This document shows, piece after piece, positions 19,604 to 29,041 of a stretch of 64,000 nucleotides of DNA. The first letter of the stretch is position 1; each line of letters opens with the position of its first letter. The notes under the pieces were generated by a model that ran no database searches, was not told the origin of the DNA, and worked only from the letters and a program-made list of their open reading frames with translations. A program made the translations under genes and the position numbers. This DNA comes from JAFEDN01 sp963818985 (lineage in GTDB: Bacteria; Pseudomonadota; Gammaproteobacteria; Coxiellales; Coxiellaceae): NCBI GenBank assembly GCA_963818985.1, contig CAWFUJ010000012.1:1-64000 (forward strand), read 5' to 3'.

Positions 19604-19650
19604 AAAATCATCAGGTTACGCTTATCAGCTCAACTTTTCAAAAACCCTAA
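19585..19650 (+). repeat. Direct repeat copy 1 (~66 bp)
   Basis: Starts GATTCTCCT and contains TATCAGCTCAACTTTTCAAA. It matches 22423-22489 at roughly 85-90% with a few gaps. Both copies are followed shortly by ATTGAATTAGAAA. The pair lies immediately outside the membrane-protein gene at 19676-22141. Confidence 0.75.
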
Positions 19651-19675
19651 TTTGTGATTGAATTAGAAATCTGAA

Positions 19676-22141
19676 TTAAATAGAAAAGCTTTTAACGCCT
19701 TCGGCTAAACCTAATCCTGCTGGCAGACCAAAAGTGAATTGACGTGCAAGGGCATTACCTCTGATAATAGCATCAGCACTTCTGGAATATAAACTGACAT
19801 CGAAACGAGTTTTGATATATCGTTGACTTCTTTGATCCCACTCGGAATTAATTTGTATCACCTCTTGAGCACAGTCTTCACAATGAACGGTGGCCAGCGG
19901 CAAAGAACGGATTTCATTGTTATGATTAGCGTGAGTAGGTAAATGATGAACCACCGAAAATAAATTCAATTGGGATAGGGGATGAGGACATGGATTTTCG
20001 AGATTTGTTTTTCGTTCTTTTTGTTCGGTATTATTTGTGGTATCTATTTTGTGTTCGGTGGTGAATTTTAAATTATGTTTCATGAATTGAAGCAAGTGAT
20101 AGTTAAGAGCAATGGGCTGATTTTTATAGTCACTTACATTCTTAAGATGCAGCTTAATTTTTTCAGGCTGAGTGAGCAACATGAGTTTTTTTATTTCCTG
20201 ATGAGATGGAAAATACGGAATGTAACCTCCCTGAGATAAAATATAACCTGCTTTCATGGAGAAAATAGCGTACAGGAGGTAACTAAAATTCATGGAGAAA
20301 ATAGTATCAGGTGAGGTTGTTTTCTGCGATAATAAAAAATTGCCATGAACCCCATAAATATATTGCAGATTGACAAACATCATGACTTTAACCATGTAGA
20401 TGGCACTAAATGAGTCCGAATATAAAAAATGCGGGAGCCAGGATAGCTGATGGATTTTATAAATGGAGGGTGCATATTTTGGTAAAACAAAACTGGTCAT
20501 GACGGGTAGTAATAATAAACTCATCACTGCGCCAATGGTGACTGAAGGATTTTTCCAGAGCAATTGAGTGGCTAAAGCACAGATGAAAACAACAGGATAT
20601 GTTGATCTGGCGATTAACATGTATTTAATATTTTTCTTTTGAGTATCAACCAAAAACCAATCTTTGGGCAAGGGTAACTTTAGCAATTGTTCTACCAACA
20701 CAGGAAATGTAACCAGTTGTTTTTCGATCTCCTCTAATTGGCGATGCATCATGGTTAATTTTTTTTGATAACGTCCCTCAAAAATATCGTGAGCAATTCC
20801 GCCGCAAACACCTGCTCCGGTCATTGCTAACAGGTGCAGAATACTGAGATTGGGGGAGGCTAAAGGTACTAACAAGTAGGTGCATAATTCCAACATATCG
20901 TTATAATATCGGGGTGGAATTTTACGTCCTAATATCACTCCTAAAGGATAAGTCAATAGATAACATCCTATGGCGCTAAACAAGATCGCAAAAATATTTC
21001 GAAGACCTGTATTGTCATCAGTAACTAACTGCAATAATAAAATTGCACCGGTAATTAAAACGCCTCCTGTTGCTGTGATAGGAAAGCCGTTACGCCAATA
21101 AGAATAAGGAATGTGCAGTTGAACTTCCCGATCTATGAAAATCTCATCGGTGATTTTCAGGGGTAACTTTTTTGTAATAAGCTTATTGATAATGAAACCG
21201 ATTCCATCATTCAAATTAAAACCACTCCAAAATGCTGAAATAGTGTAGTAGTACAAAGACAAATCTTGGCCAATGACGGGGGGTAAGAAAAAAAATATCA
21301 CACATTCCATCCCTGTGAATGTGTTGCGGTTATTCACAATCCAATCGCGTAAACCCCACAGTCGCCAGGGCTTAAGACAAACATGAAATAAATATCCGGT
21401 GGCTAACCCAACCAGTGTGGTATAGGGCAATAAATGAGAACTGGATGACTCCACGATGGCGTTGCGCACAAACAATGAAAAAGTTTGCCCAAACCAAGTC
21501 ACTGAAAGTGCATTCAGACCGATGGGAAACCATTGCCAAAACTTCGTGGGTGGAGGGGAATTAAGCCCAGTGAATGGCTTGGTGATAGTATTTGCTCTAT
21601 CATTTTTTGTAACCGGTGTGGATTCCGCTGGTGAAAAGGGCAGGTCTGCTCCACTGGAAGGACTGCTAGGTCTTGGGGACAATGGCTGATTAACGGTTTG
21701 TTTGAGATCAAGTGTGAGTGTGATATCAGTTTTATCTTCTTTTTCTTCGGTAATTAACGTATCCATTTCTACAGACTCCTGAGTGTCTGGCACTTTAGAG
21801 TGGGATGCTGGCTCGGTAGATTCATCTGAAGCTGCTACTCTGGCCACCTCCAGTAATAAACCCGCCGACATCAGCGTCAAACTATAAAGCACTCGACTCG
21901 GCATATCAGTATCATCTGTAGTTTGAGATCGCAGGGTGAAATAAGTCCCGATAGTCCCTACCGCAAAAGATAATAGATAACAGGCCTTGGCAATGGGATG
22001 ACGATAATTTCTTGGAGAAACAGCAGATTGAGGTTCAACCGACAGCCCTATCGATTGCCGGCTACTCATTTCTATGGACAAAGTTTTCTTGTCCGCCAGT
22101 TTTACACTGGTCCAATTTTTTAAAAAAGCAGATAATTTCAT
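19676..22141 (-). CDS. Large multi-spanning membrane protein of unknown function
   Basis: About 821 residues. I prefer the ATG at 22141, because GGAG lies 9 bases upstream; the ATG at 22171 has none. The N-terminal ~200 residues carry two hydrophobic segments (CYLLSFAVGTIGTYFTL and YSLTLMSAGLLLEVA), followed by a Ser/Pro/Thr-rich acidic linker. From ~residue 210 to 640 there are about eight to ten further hydrophobic stretches consistent with an inner-membrane polytopic protein. The C-terminal ~150 residues are soluble and contain a Cys/His cluster (CPHPLSQ, ATVHCEDCAQEV) that could bind metal. No transporter signature is recognisable. It is bracketed by ~66 bp direct repeats, which suggests the gene has been moved or duplicated as a unit. 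It is probably specific to the lineage. Confidence 0.7.
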   Translation of the reverse strand: MKLSAFLKNWTSVKLADKKTLSIEMSSRQSIGLSVEPQSAVSPRNYRHPIAKACYLLSFAVGTIGTYFTLRSQTTDDTDMPSRVLYSLTLMSAGLLLEVARVAASDESTEPASHSKVPDTQESVEMDTLITEEKEDKTDITLTLDLKQTVNQPLSPRPSSPSSGADLPFSPAESTPVTKNDRANTITKPFTGLNSPPPTKFWQWFPIGLNALSVTWFGQTFSLFVRNAIVESSSSHLLPYTTLVGLATGYLFHVCLKPWRLWGLRDWIVNNRNTFTGMECVIFFFLPPVIGQDLSLYYYTISAFWSGFNLNDGIGFIINKLITKKLPLKITDEIFIDREVQLHIPYSYWRNGFPITATGGVLITGAILLLQLVTDDNTGLRNIFAILFSAIGCYLLTYPLGVILGRKIPPRYYNDMLELCTYLLVPLASPNLSILHLLAMTGAGVCGGIAHDIFEGRYQKKLTMMHRQLEEIEKQLVTFPVLVEQLLKLPLPKDWFLVDTQKKNIKYMLIARSTYPVVFICALATQLLWKNPSVTIGAVMSLLLLPVMTSFVLPKYAPSIYKIHQLSWLPHFLYSDSFSAIYMVKVMMFVNLQYIYGVHGNFLLSQKTTSPDTIFSMNFSYLLYAIFSMKAGYILSQGGYIPYFPSHQEIKKLMLLTQPEKIKLHLKNVSDYKNQPIALNYHLLQFMKHNLKFTTEHKIDTTNNTEQKERKTNLENPCPHPLSQLNLFSVVHHLPTHANHNNEIRSLPLATVHCEDCAQEVIQINSEWDQRSQRYIKTRFDVSLYSRSADAIIRGNALARQFTFGLPAGLGLAEGVKSFSI

Positions 22142-22659
22142 GCACTCGTTCTCCGAGTAAAATAGATTCATTCAAAGGAGTGACTTTAAAATTGAGTGAT
22201 TATTGGGATAAATAGCATTTCCTCACCCTATTAGGCTATCCTTTAATCCAGTGAGATTCAACAACAAGTTTTCTAGGCAGTACTCTTGCAACACCCAGAG
22301 TCACTAATCCAGAAATCCAAACGATGCGGCAGCTTGAACTGCTTTAGAGAAGGAGTTGTTCTAAGCCAGGTTTTATTTTTTGAACAAGAAAGGTTTATTT
22401 TCATGTGTCTATCTCTTTAACGGATTCTCCTAATTGGTCTTACAAAATCAACAGGTTACCCTATCAGCTCAACTTTTCAAAACTCCTAACTGAGGTTGAT
22501 ATAGGATTAACAGCTATTGAATTAGAAAGCAGGTGTCAGAGCCGATGAAAATTTAAAAAAATAACATTAAGTTAAACTATATCTTTAATAGATACTTATC
22601 CTGACTGACACAAATAAAATAAATTTTTCTTGCCAATTAATTTATTTTTGATTGCCAAA
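22142..22659. other. Non-coding stretch between two long minus-strand genes
   Basis: No supported gene. It holds the second copy of the ~66 bp direct repeat (22423-22489) in AT-rich sequence. The stretch at ~22250-22380 shows only short open pieces with stops in all frames and may be decayed coding DNA. I see no clear promoter or terminator. Confidence 0.5.
22423..22489 (+). repeat. Direct repeat copy 2 (~67 bp)
   Basis: Second copy of the sequence at 19585-19650, in the same orientation, upstream of the membrane-protein gene. The shared core is TATCAGCTCAACTTTTCAAA. Confidence 0.75.
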
Positions 22660-25600
22660 TTATAAAGGGAAAGAATTAACCAGGCTTTGACCAGAAAAAA
22701 TTTGTTCAATCGGATTATTTCGAATTCGAAAAATGCCCTGAGTTTGCCAACGTCTAATATCGGTGCGTAATTCATCAGAAGAGACTGCATAGTTTGTCAC
22801 GATCAGTGTTTTATTTTCTTTTGATTCGTGAATGACAGCATCGGGTCTTTGACTTTGATAGGTTTTCAATTCAGTAGATAATTCATCTGGTATTCGATAT
22901 AAAAAGTATTGTTCTACCACGACTGGAGAAGCTTTATATTGGATACCTAATAATCGGATTAAGGGATACAAATTTTTAATAACTTCTTTGTTTTTAGTCA
23001 TTTCAGAATTAAAGATAAATTTTAAAAAATGATCCAGATATTGTATCCCTGTTTTAGGCGGCTGATCAGCTGGACTCCTATTTTCGGTAGAAGAAGGTAA
23101 GGACTTGCTGTCTAAATCAAAATCGTCGAGATCATATTTTTTTTCGTCAACCTCTTTGAACTCATTTTTTTGATTAAAATCGATGATTTGCTGTTGAACA
23201 GAGAGCGTTCTAAAATGTGAAGTAGGAACGCCCCCTCTGGGCCAGTGCTGTACCCGTTGCATAGATAGTGGAAATTGAGTGAGATAACCAAATTCTAAAA
23301 TTTCCAACATCCTCCTTAAAGAATGACTTTTTCCAATTAATACTTCTTTGTTGGCGTTGATTTCAAGATAAAACTCATAAAGATTTTTTATTAGCGTGTA
23401 AGCGACCCCTGCTAAAACCCAAGGCAAAAATTGATTAGTGGTAGAGTGTAAAACCAGCGAGGGTATTGCAGATAAATTTTTCAAAGATTTAACCAAAGAT
23501 AATTGTGAAATATAAATTAATGAGTTATAAATATAAATGAGTTGTACTGGTAAATGATACCCAAATTCACGAAACCTTGCTATTTGGTTAGTGATGAATG
23601 TTTTAATAAAATTCCATAAAGAGGGTGAGCGGAGAATAGGAAGTATTGCTATCAGTTTTATACCCCATTTATTTAGGAAGATTGAAGAGTAGTTGGCAAA
23701 AGTGGGCACGATTTTCCAAATGATTTCATTTATTTTTATGGGTATGTTTTTTAGAATAGTGACTATTGTTTCGATTAAAACAGTAATAGCTAGCACTAAT
23801 GCCAAAATTACAGAAGTTAATCTTTTAGTTGAATTAAATGAGATATCTATTAATCCAATGATGGGCAGTGATAATATTAGAAAAAGTGATACTGATATCA
23901 TTGTATAAAGTAAAAACCGGTTAGGAGTAGAAGAAAAAATAAAGTGACTCACTATGGAAGTAAAAAGAAAACCGATTTTGATTTTATGACGCCAAATAAA
24001 TTCGAAAGCGCTTCTAATCGATTCGAAGATATTATCCCAGACAGTTTGTATGCCCATAAAAAACTGATCTGTTTTTTGGCCACAAGCTCTGATCAATTGA
24101 TACAGCGCTTCAAAAAATGACAGAATGGCAGTATCTATTTTTTTAAAGTAAAGTGGCGTGTTGAGTATTAATTTTCGCAAAACCGCGCTAAATTTTGTAT
24201 CTTTAATCAAAATCGGATCTCTACCTAAAAAAGATGCCAAAGAAAAAGAGGCAAAAATTAAACTAGACTTTAATAGGGTGATGGTGAATGATAAGTCGTT
24301 ATTGTATTGACTATTGCTTATTCTTTTTGTAAGCCATTCGATAGGATAGGTCACCAGACTCAGAATCAACCATTTTTCCAAGCTTATGCTTCTTTGACCG
24401 ACTAAGCTGAGTAAAGTCGTCAATAAGCTTGAATTTAACCCATCGTGTTTTGTTAGGAAAGACAGTGCTTTTTGTAACAATTTAATAGCCATATAAATTT
24501 GAAATGCTTTTTGTATGGCTTGCCAGCGCTCACGAGGTGGTAAAAACCCCAGGGTAGCAATTTTATAAGGATAAATTCTAAGCATAGTGCCCACATGTTC
24601 ATCAGTGACATTAATGATATTGGGTTCGGCAAAATAAGTGGTTATTAAAGAGTGATAATCTTTTTTTATTGATTGGCCTTTAATTTTAGCTAAGTATTTT
24701 AAAATTCGCTTTGATCCGGGACTATCAAAAGTAACCGCCACTTGGTCAAAGCAACATGCGGTAAATTCTGCTAATAACGCCCCTAATGAATGACCGGTAT
24801 GTGACATAGAAATAGTAGTTTCTTGGTTTTTCACTAACTTGAGTATTAACTGAGTAAAGGTTTCTTTTGAAATGGATTTATCTGCTATCGATTGAAAGCC
24901 ATAATTTCTTAATAAATCATTGGTAAGATCTGTTAATACTGTTTTTTCATTTATTTTTTCGTCATTATTGTTTTTATGTTGTTCTTTAATATATGCTGTT
25001 AGTTTTTTTAAATTGGCCTCTAATTTTTTTACAAAAACAACCGCCGCAGGAAAATGAATATACATTTGATCCAAAACCGCGTAATAAGCATCCGCGATAT
25101 AATCAAAAAACTGATTGGTACCCTTATGGGCGATGACGATAGCATTAGCCGAAGGTTTATAATAAGCCACGCCGAAATAATGCATATCATTTTTGATGCC
25201 TAATTCATCTGAAGTTGCTAATAAAATCCATCCTAAATTATCCTCTAATAATAGTGTTCTTTGTTTTAGGTTTTTTACCACATGAGGGTGTCTTTCATAA
25301 GCCCAAAAACTGAGTAAAGCATATTCATAATGAGAAATAATGCTGCGATGATCCATCTCTACCAATTTTTTGGAGTTGGGAAATAAGGGGGTTTTGATTT
25401 CATCATAATTTTGATCATGTCTTGTCTTGTATCTTGCTAAATATATTTTTAATAATTGAATATTGGCTGCTAAGCACTCGGGTTCTAAAACTTTTTTATA
25501 TCGTTTGTTTATTTCTTCTATAATAGTCTCATCCGGATCACCAATTAATTTGGCAATATAGGGGATAAAATAAAAGCCCACATGTCTAAAAATATTGCAT

Positions 25601-26268
25601 TCATAAAATCGGGGCTTTAACTCAATCAAACCATTTAAATCTTGATTTAACTGTTTGAGTTCAGTTCCATTTTTTCTCAATTCCTCTTGAATTTTTTCAG
25701 TGACTTGTTCACAGCGTAGATCGGTGTCGTTTTCTTCCTTCAGTTTTTCTGATTCATCAGTATCATGATTAGATTGGAAATCCTTCTTTTCATTTTTATC
25801 AATTTGATTGTAAGCATCGGTATATTCGGTCTTTCCTAAACTGGGGTCTTGCAGGGGTATCGCTTTTAACAAGCGAAGACGTTTGGTCAGTAATTTGCTT
25901 ATAGATCCGTCTATATTGGAATTTTTTCCTTTATAGAAGGCATAAGCTTGATTGAGTATCGGTTGTATGTCGATGGGAGAAACTATGTTGGGATTATTGT
26001 GAATCGCATCATAATTTTTTTGATCACGCATTAAAGTAGAAAACAAACTGAGACTCGTAGATCCGAAAGCTTTTTTCAAGTCACCTTGTCTATGGAATTC
26101 CGTGGCTTCGTCTTGATGATGTTTAGCATAGTCTTGTAAAACCTTAAAATACTCTGCCTGGGTATCAAGGGGTCTCTGCTGTTTTGCCTTGATTTCATTC
26201 ATTTTCTCTCTTAGTTTAAAGAAATTGTGAACGAAATAGTCAGCATCTTGCTTATTATCACTAGACAT
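22660..26268 (-). CDS. Class-3 lipase-domain protein with a membrane-rich C-terminal half
   Basis: 1,202 residues; ATG at 26268 with AAGGAG 7 bases upstream. The N-terminal ~250 residues are polar and helical. Residues ~300-560 form an alpha/beta-hydrolase of the lipase_3 type: AIVIAHKGTN (oxyanion region, ~370) and the nucleophile elbow SHTGHSLGALLAEF (Ser ~491), then VTFDSPGS. An Asp/His pair should follow, but I cannot fix it by eye. From ~590 to 960 there are many hydrophobic segments (for example ILALVLAITVLIETIVTIL), so the lipase is tethered to or inserted in a membrane. Class-3 lipases in intracellular bacteria often act on host phospholipids, so an effector role is possible but not shown. 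The acidic tail (DVDEKKYDLDDFDLD-like) and a PP-rich linker are near ~1030. Confidence 0.85.
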   Translation of the reverse strand: MSSDNKQDADYFVHNFFKLREKMNEIKAKQQRPLDTQAEYFKVLQDYAKHHQDEATEFHRQGDLKKAFGSTSLSLFSTLMRDQKNYDAIHNNPNIVSPIDIQPILNQAYAFYKGKNSNIDGSISKLLTKRLRLLKAIPLQDPSLGKTEYTDAYNQIDKNEKKDFQSNHDTDESEKLKEENDTDLRCEQVTEKIQEELRKNGTELKQLNQDLNGLIELKPRFYECNIFRHVGFYFIPYIAKLIGDPDETIIEEINKRYKKVLEPECLAANIQLLKIYLARYKTRHDQNYDEIKTPLFPNSKKLVEMDHRSIISHYEYALLSFWAYERHPHVVKNLKQRTLLLEDNLGWILLATSDELGIKNDMHYFGVAYYKPSANAIVIAHKGTNQFFDYIADAYYAVLDQMYIHFPAAVVFVKKLEANLKKLTAYIKEQHKNNNDEKINEKTVLTDLTNDLLRNYGFQSIADKSISKETFTQLILKLVKNQETTISMSHTGHSLGALLAEFTACCFDQVAVTFDSPGSKRILKYLAKIKGQSIKKDYHSLITTYFAEPNIINVTDEHVGTMLRIYPYKIATLGFLPPRERWQAIQKAFQIYMAIKLLQKALSFLTKHDGLNSSLLTTLLSLVGQRSISLEKWLILSLVTYPIEWLTKRISNSQYNNDLSFTITLLKSSLIFASFSLASFLGRDPILIKDTKFSAVLRKLILNTPLYFKKIDTAILSFFEALYQLIRACGQKTDQFFMGIQTVWDNIFESIRSAFEFIWRHKIKIGFLFTSIVSHFIFSSTPNRFLLYTMISVSLFLILSLPIIGLIDISFNSTKRLTSVILALVLAITVLIETIVTILKNIPIKINEIIWKIVPTFANYSSIFLNKWGIKLIAILPILRSPSLWNFIKTFITNQIARFREFGYHLPVQLIYIYNSLIYISQLSLVKSLKNLSAIPSLVLHSTTNQFLPWVLAGVAYTLIKNLYEFYLEINANKEVLIGKSHSLRRMLEILEFGYLTQFPLSMQRVQHWPRGGVPTSHFRTLSVQQQIIDFNQKNEFKEVDEKKYDLDDFDLDSKSLPSSTENRSPADQPPKTGIQYLDHFLKFIFNSEMTKNKEVIKNLYPLIRLLGIQYKASPVVVEQYFLYRIPDELSTELKTYQSQRPDAVIHESKENKTLIVTNYAVSSDELRTDIRRWQTQGIFRIRNNPIEQIFSGQSLVNSFPL

Positions 26269-26780
26269 TGAAACACTCCTTGTTATTTAAAAATACAGTT
26301 TAAGACAAGCTAAGGCCATCATTTTTCCTTTTTTCCTTCCTCTCTGCCTCGGCATAACCTTTCATCATTTTTATTTGTGCTTCGATCAATCTACAAACAG
26401 CGAACCATTGCTGTCAATACTAATAACGAAATAATTTTGATAAAATTAAGTTGGAATTGAAATATATAGAGGCTCATCCGCATTTCAATTATTTAAAAAT
26501 TGGGTCGCCATTACATCAGGCGCTGGGGTTAGCGCTCAAACAGAAAGAAGAAGTTTTTTCCAAGCAATTTTCCTATTCAGGATAGGTCTCCCTGTGACTT
26601 GGACAGTCAGTAGTGAATCGTACAAGAGTCAATTCAGCAGAATCTTTCCAAGCAACTCTGAAGATTCATTCGAAATTATTTGGTAATGAGTGAATAGCGA
26701 GGTTGGATTTAATAAAATCTTAATATAATGATGGAATAATAAAGTTTTATTGATCAAATGCAGGTATCAAGAGCACATAA
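26269..26780. other. Intergenic region with a short repeat and a decayed ORF
   Basis: It contains a 55 bp repeat copy (26301-26355) and an open stretch at 26427-26585. The latter encodes about 50 residues including YIEAHPHFNYLKIGSPLHQA, without a start or ribosome site and probably a gene remnant. A TATAAT at 26724-26729 precedes the next gene, but its spacing from TTGGAT (26703-26708) is only 15 bases. Confidence 0.4.
26301..26355 (+). repeat. Direct repeat (55 bp), copy 1
   Basis: Begins TAAGACAAGCTAAGGCC. It is identical at about 49 of 55 positions to 28772-28826, same orientation. The two copies enclose the effector-like genes at 26781-28721. Confidence 0.7.
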
Positions 26781-27557
26781 ATGAAAGAACAAAAGATAGA
26801 TAGTAATCGTTTTAACTCAAACTTAGCGAAAGAATTAAAAGCACAAGGGGCAGCCGACACCAGCGGATTGCTTTTTATTAAGACAAAATCTTATTGCGTA
26901 CTTTATCGTATAGAAGATAAAGAAACCTATTTTGAATCCAAACTCTCCAAAGAAGCTCCTGAAATTTATAAAATTTACCAATCCTTAGACACCATAGAGG
27001 CTGGTCCTGGTACTACCTCCGAGGACTTAAGGCTTGCTGACTTACTCATTCAAACCTTACGAGACCCTTACGAAGATCATTTTCTGTTGAATCAAGATAA
27101 CCCCGGCATAATCTATAGCCCGGGCGAAGATCATAAGCTAGAACACAACCTGGCATGGGTCTGTGGCGTTGCGCAAGCAAATAAAACAGCGTATGTATTA
27201 TCGATACCCACTAGAAAAAACTTTCTAAGACGACAGGACGATGGTGATCTCAGTGCTTTTGCTTATGAATTGGGGGCTTTATACAAAGTAGGATATTGTC
27301 CCCGAGTATCTTCTAAAAAGAGAGTTTTTATGGATCCTCCTACGATTCAAAAGGTTACCCCCCAAAAATGTGGAATTGTGCCAAACCGCTCTGATATGCT
27401 CAGTATACTCAATGCATTACACAATGCGATGTTTCCTGAAATGTCCCAACTGAGTGACGTAGTTAAGACCAATTTTGTTGATATGGTCACTGCATCGAAT
27501 CTTAAGGATTTGAAAATGTACAATAAAAAATTACAACGCAACATTAAAAATGTTTAA
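26781..27557 (+). CDS. Hypothetical effector-like protein, probably frameshifted
   Basis: 258 residues, soluble, not recognised. There is no obvious ribosome site before the ATG (AAGAGCACATAA). It has no transmembrane segment, and a short alpha/beta-like middle (YVLSIPTRKNFLRRQDDGDL). The frame closes in the A5 run at 27546-27550. With one A less it reads RNIK-MFNQQVSAPQ and continues into the ORF starting at 27550, so this is probably the front part of a longer protein. Flanking repeats and neighbouring broken genes suggest a region of turnover. Function unknown. Confidence 0.55.
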   Translation: MKEQKIDSNRFNSNLAKELKAQGAADTSGLLFIKTKSYCVLYRIEDKETYFESKLSKEAPEIYKIYQSLDTIEAGPGTTSEDLRLADLLIQTLRDPYEDHFLLNQDNPGIIYSPGEDHKLEHNLAWVCGVAQANKTAYVLSIPTRKNFLRRQDDGDLSAFAYELGALYKVGYCPRVSSKKRVFMDPPTIQKVTPQKCGIVPNRSDMLSILNALHNAMFPEMSQLSDVVKTNFVDMVTASNLKDLKMYNKKLQRNIKNV

Positions 27558-27999
27558 TCAACAAGTCAGTGCACCGCAAGAAATAGGTCAATTTAGAGCA
27601 GCCAAAATTGAAGAATATCAAGATATTATGTTATCACTCTTTATTAATAACTTATTTGATACTGACAATCAAAAACTAAAAAATAAGGTTTCCCCCTTAG
27701 TGAGAAAAGACGATGCTCCAAGAGGGGAGTAATACCACTTAGCTACGGTCAAAAGTGGGTTAACAACAATAAGAAAGCAACTATTTAAATCAGGAAAAAA
27801 ACATTTTAGACCAAAAAGAGAACAGCAGCTTCAAGCACAGGAATCTAAACTCTCTCTAGAACCAAAAAAACTAACGACAATTAAAAAGAAAAGAAAAGTT
27901 TCGTCACCATTAGTGCAACAGTCTCTTCTAACCGAGGGCTCACGGAAAAAAAGGCTGATACGTGACCAGGAGTTATCTCAATCCTATGGATTTGGGTGA
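27550..27999 (+). pseudogene. Broken 3' part of the preceding gene, with a basic NLS-like tail
   Basis: The frame from 27550 gives 60 residues, stops at TAA 27730-27732, then stays open in the same frame for 88 more codons to TGA 27997-27999. The post-stop part is strongly basic and includes IKKKRKVSSP and GSRKKRLIRDQ. The first matches the core of the classical nuclear localisation signal KKKRKV. Together with 26781-27557 it looks like one effector-type gene of ~400 residues inactivated by a frameshift (A5 run) and a nonsense codon. There is no ribosome site at 27550. Confidence 0.45.
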
Positions 28000-28085
28000 G
28001 AAACAGCCCGTATCCGCTAGCACAATACTTGCGTAAACTGATTTAAATAGTTAAAATGAATTTAGTACCTTAGGAGTATTTCACT

Positions 28086-28721
28086 GTGCGCAATATTAAA
28101 AAAAGAAAACATGGTCATATCAGTTTGTTTTCAAATACCGAGAAATCGACAACCAATGAAGAAACAACTACAAATATTAGAGGTAATGTCTCTCAGAAGA
28201 AAAATCAAAAAGTCAGTGATTCCAAACTTTTCTCCGAATTCAAAGAATGGACCCGGTTAGATTGGTTGAAGCATCGACAAGCCATATCATCTAAAAAGCA
28301 TATTGATTATGGTATGTCAAGGCTATTGACTGAAGAAGCCATTCAAAAACCTTTCATTAAAGCCATATTGGAGGACATGCCCAAATTACCACTTAAAGAT
28401 GCCGAATACAGTTGGTATTACATGTTAAATTTTGCCTGTGCAGCAGGAAGTCAGCATTCAGTCAATTACATTCTCGATCAATTAATGCATCAAAATGACA
28501 AAGAATTATATGAGGTCTTATCAGACAACACCGCTTTATGTTATGCCGCATCATCGGGTAATATGGCCTTATGTCAGGAATTAATGAACAAACCTTATTT
28601 TTGTAAGATTGATTTTGATGTCATGAGATATGCACGGTTAAGTGGCGATCTGGAATTTATCCACGATTTTATGAAGCGCTTTGATGATCCTCAATTTAGA
28701 AGTCCTGCAATCAGTTTTTAG
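28086..28721 (+). CDS. Hypothetical protein with ankyrin-like helices
   Basis: 211 residues; GTG start at 28086 with AGGAG 9 bases upstream. The N-terminus is basic and polar (MRNIKKRKHGHISLF). From ~residue 115 the helical pattern FACAAGSQHSVNYILDQL, then NTALCYAASSGNMALCQELM, resembles two degenerate ankyrin repeats. The protein ends abruptly after a third helix (YARLSGDLEFIHDF), so the gene may be truncated. It would act by protein binding. It sits between the two 55 bp repeats. Confidence 0.6.
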   Translation: MRNIKKRKHGHISLFSNTEKSTTNEETTTNIRGNVSQKKNQKVSDSKLFSEFKEWTRLDWLKHRQAISSKKHIDYGMSRLLTEEAIQKPFIKAILEDMPKLPLKDAEYSWYYMLNFACAAGSQHSVNYILDQLMHQNDKELYEVLSDNTALCYAASSGNMALCQELMNKPYFCKIDFDVMRYARLSGDLEFIHDFMKRFDDPQFRSPAISF

Positions 28722-29041
28722 TGTTCTCTTTCATATTACGCCGAACTTTGCTAATAAAACACAAACCCTCTTAAGACAAGCTAAGGCCGTCATTTTTCCT
28801 TTTTTCTTCCCTCTCGTCCTCAGCATTGAAAATCATTTAGGTAACGTAAAAGAAAAATTAATTAGCCACTGCCATCAAACAAGGCATTTACACAGTATAA
28901 ATATTATACCTAATTTCTCTCAATTTTAGTGTCTATCGTTATTAGATCACATCATTAAAACGTAATAGTTTTTGTGGGTAAAAATACTTATATTTTTTTT
29001 AAATCTTTTGTGCTGAAATAAAAATAATTTTGATTTAAAGT
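28722..29041. other. Gap with repeat copy, no supported gene
   Basis: It contains the second 55 bp repeat (28772-28826). A reverse-shifted 82-codon reading here has no ribosome site and begins inside the previous gene, so I do not call it. Confidence 0.4.
28772..28826 (+). repeat. Direct repeat (55 bp), copy 2
   Basis: Second copy of the repeat at 26301-26355, six differences, same orientation. Confidence 0.7.

Noticed and set aside
28681..28929. 82-codon ORF after the ankyrin-like gene
   Set aside because: It starts inside the preceding gene, has no ribosome site and its middle is the 55 bp repeat.
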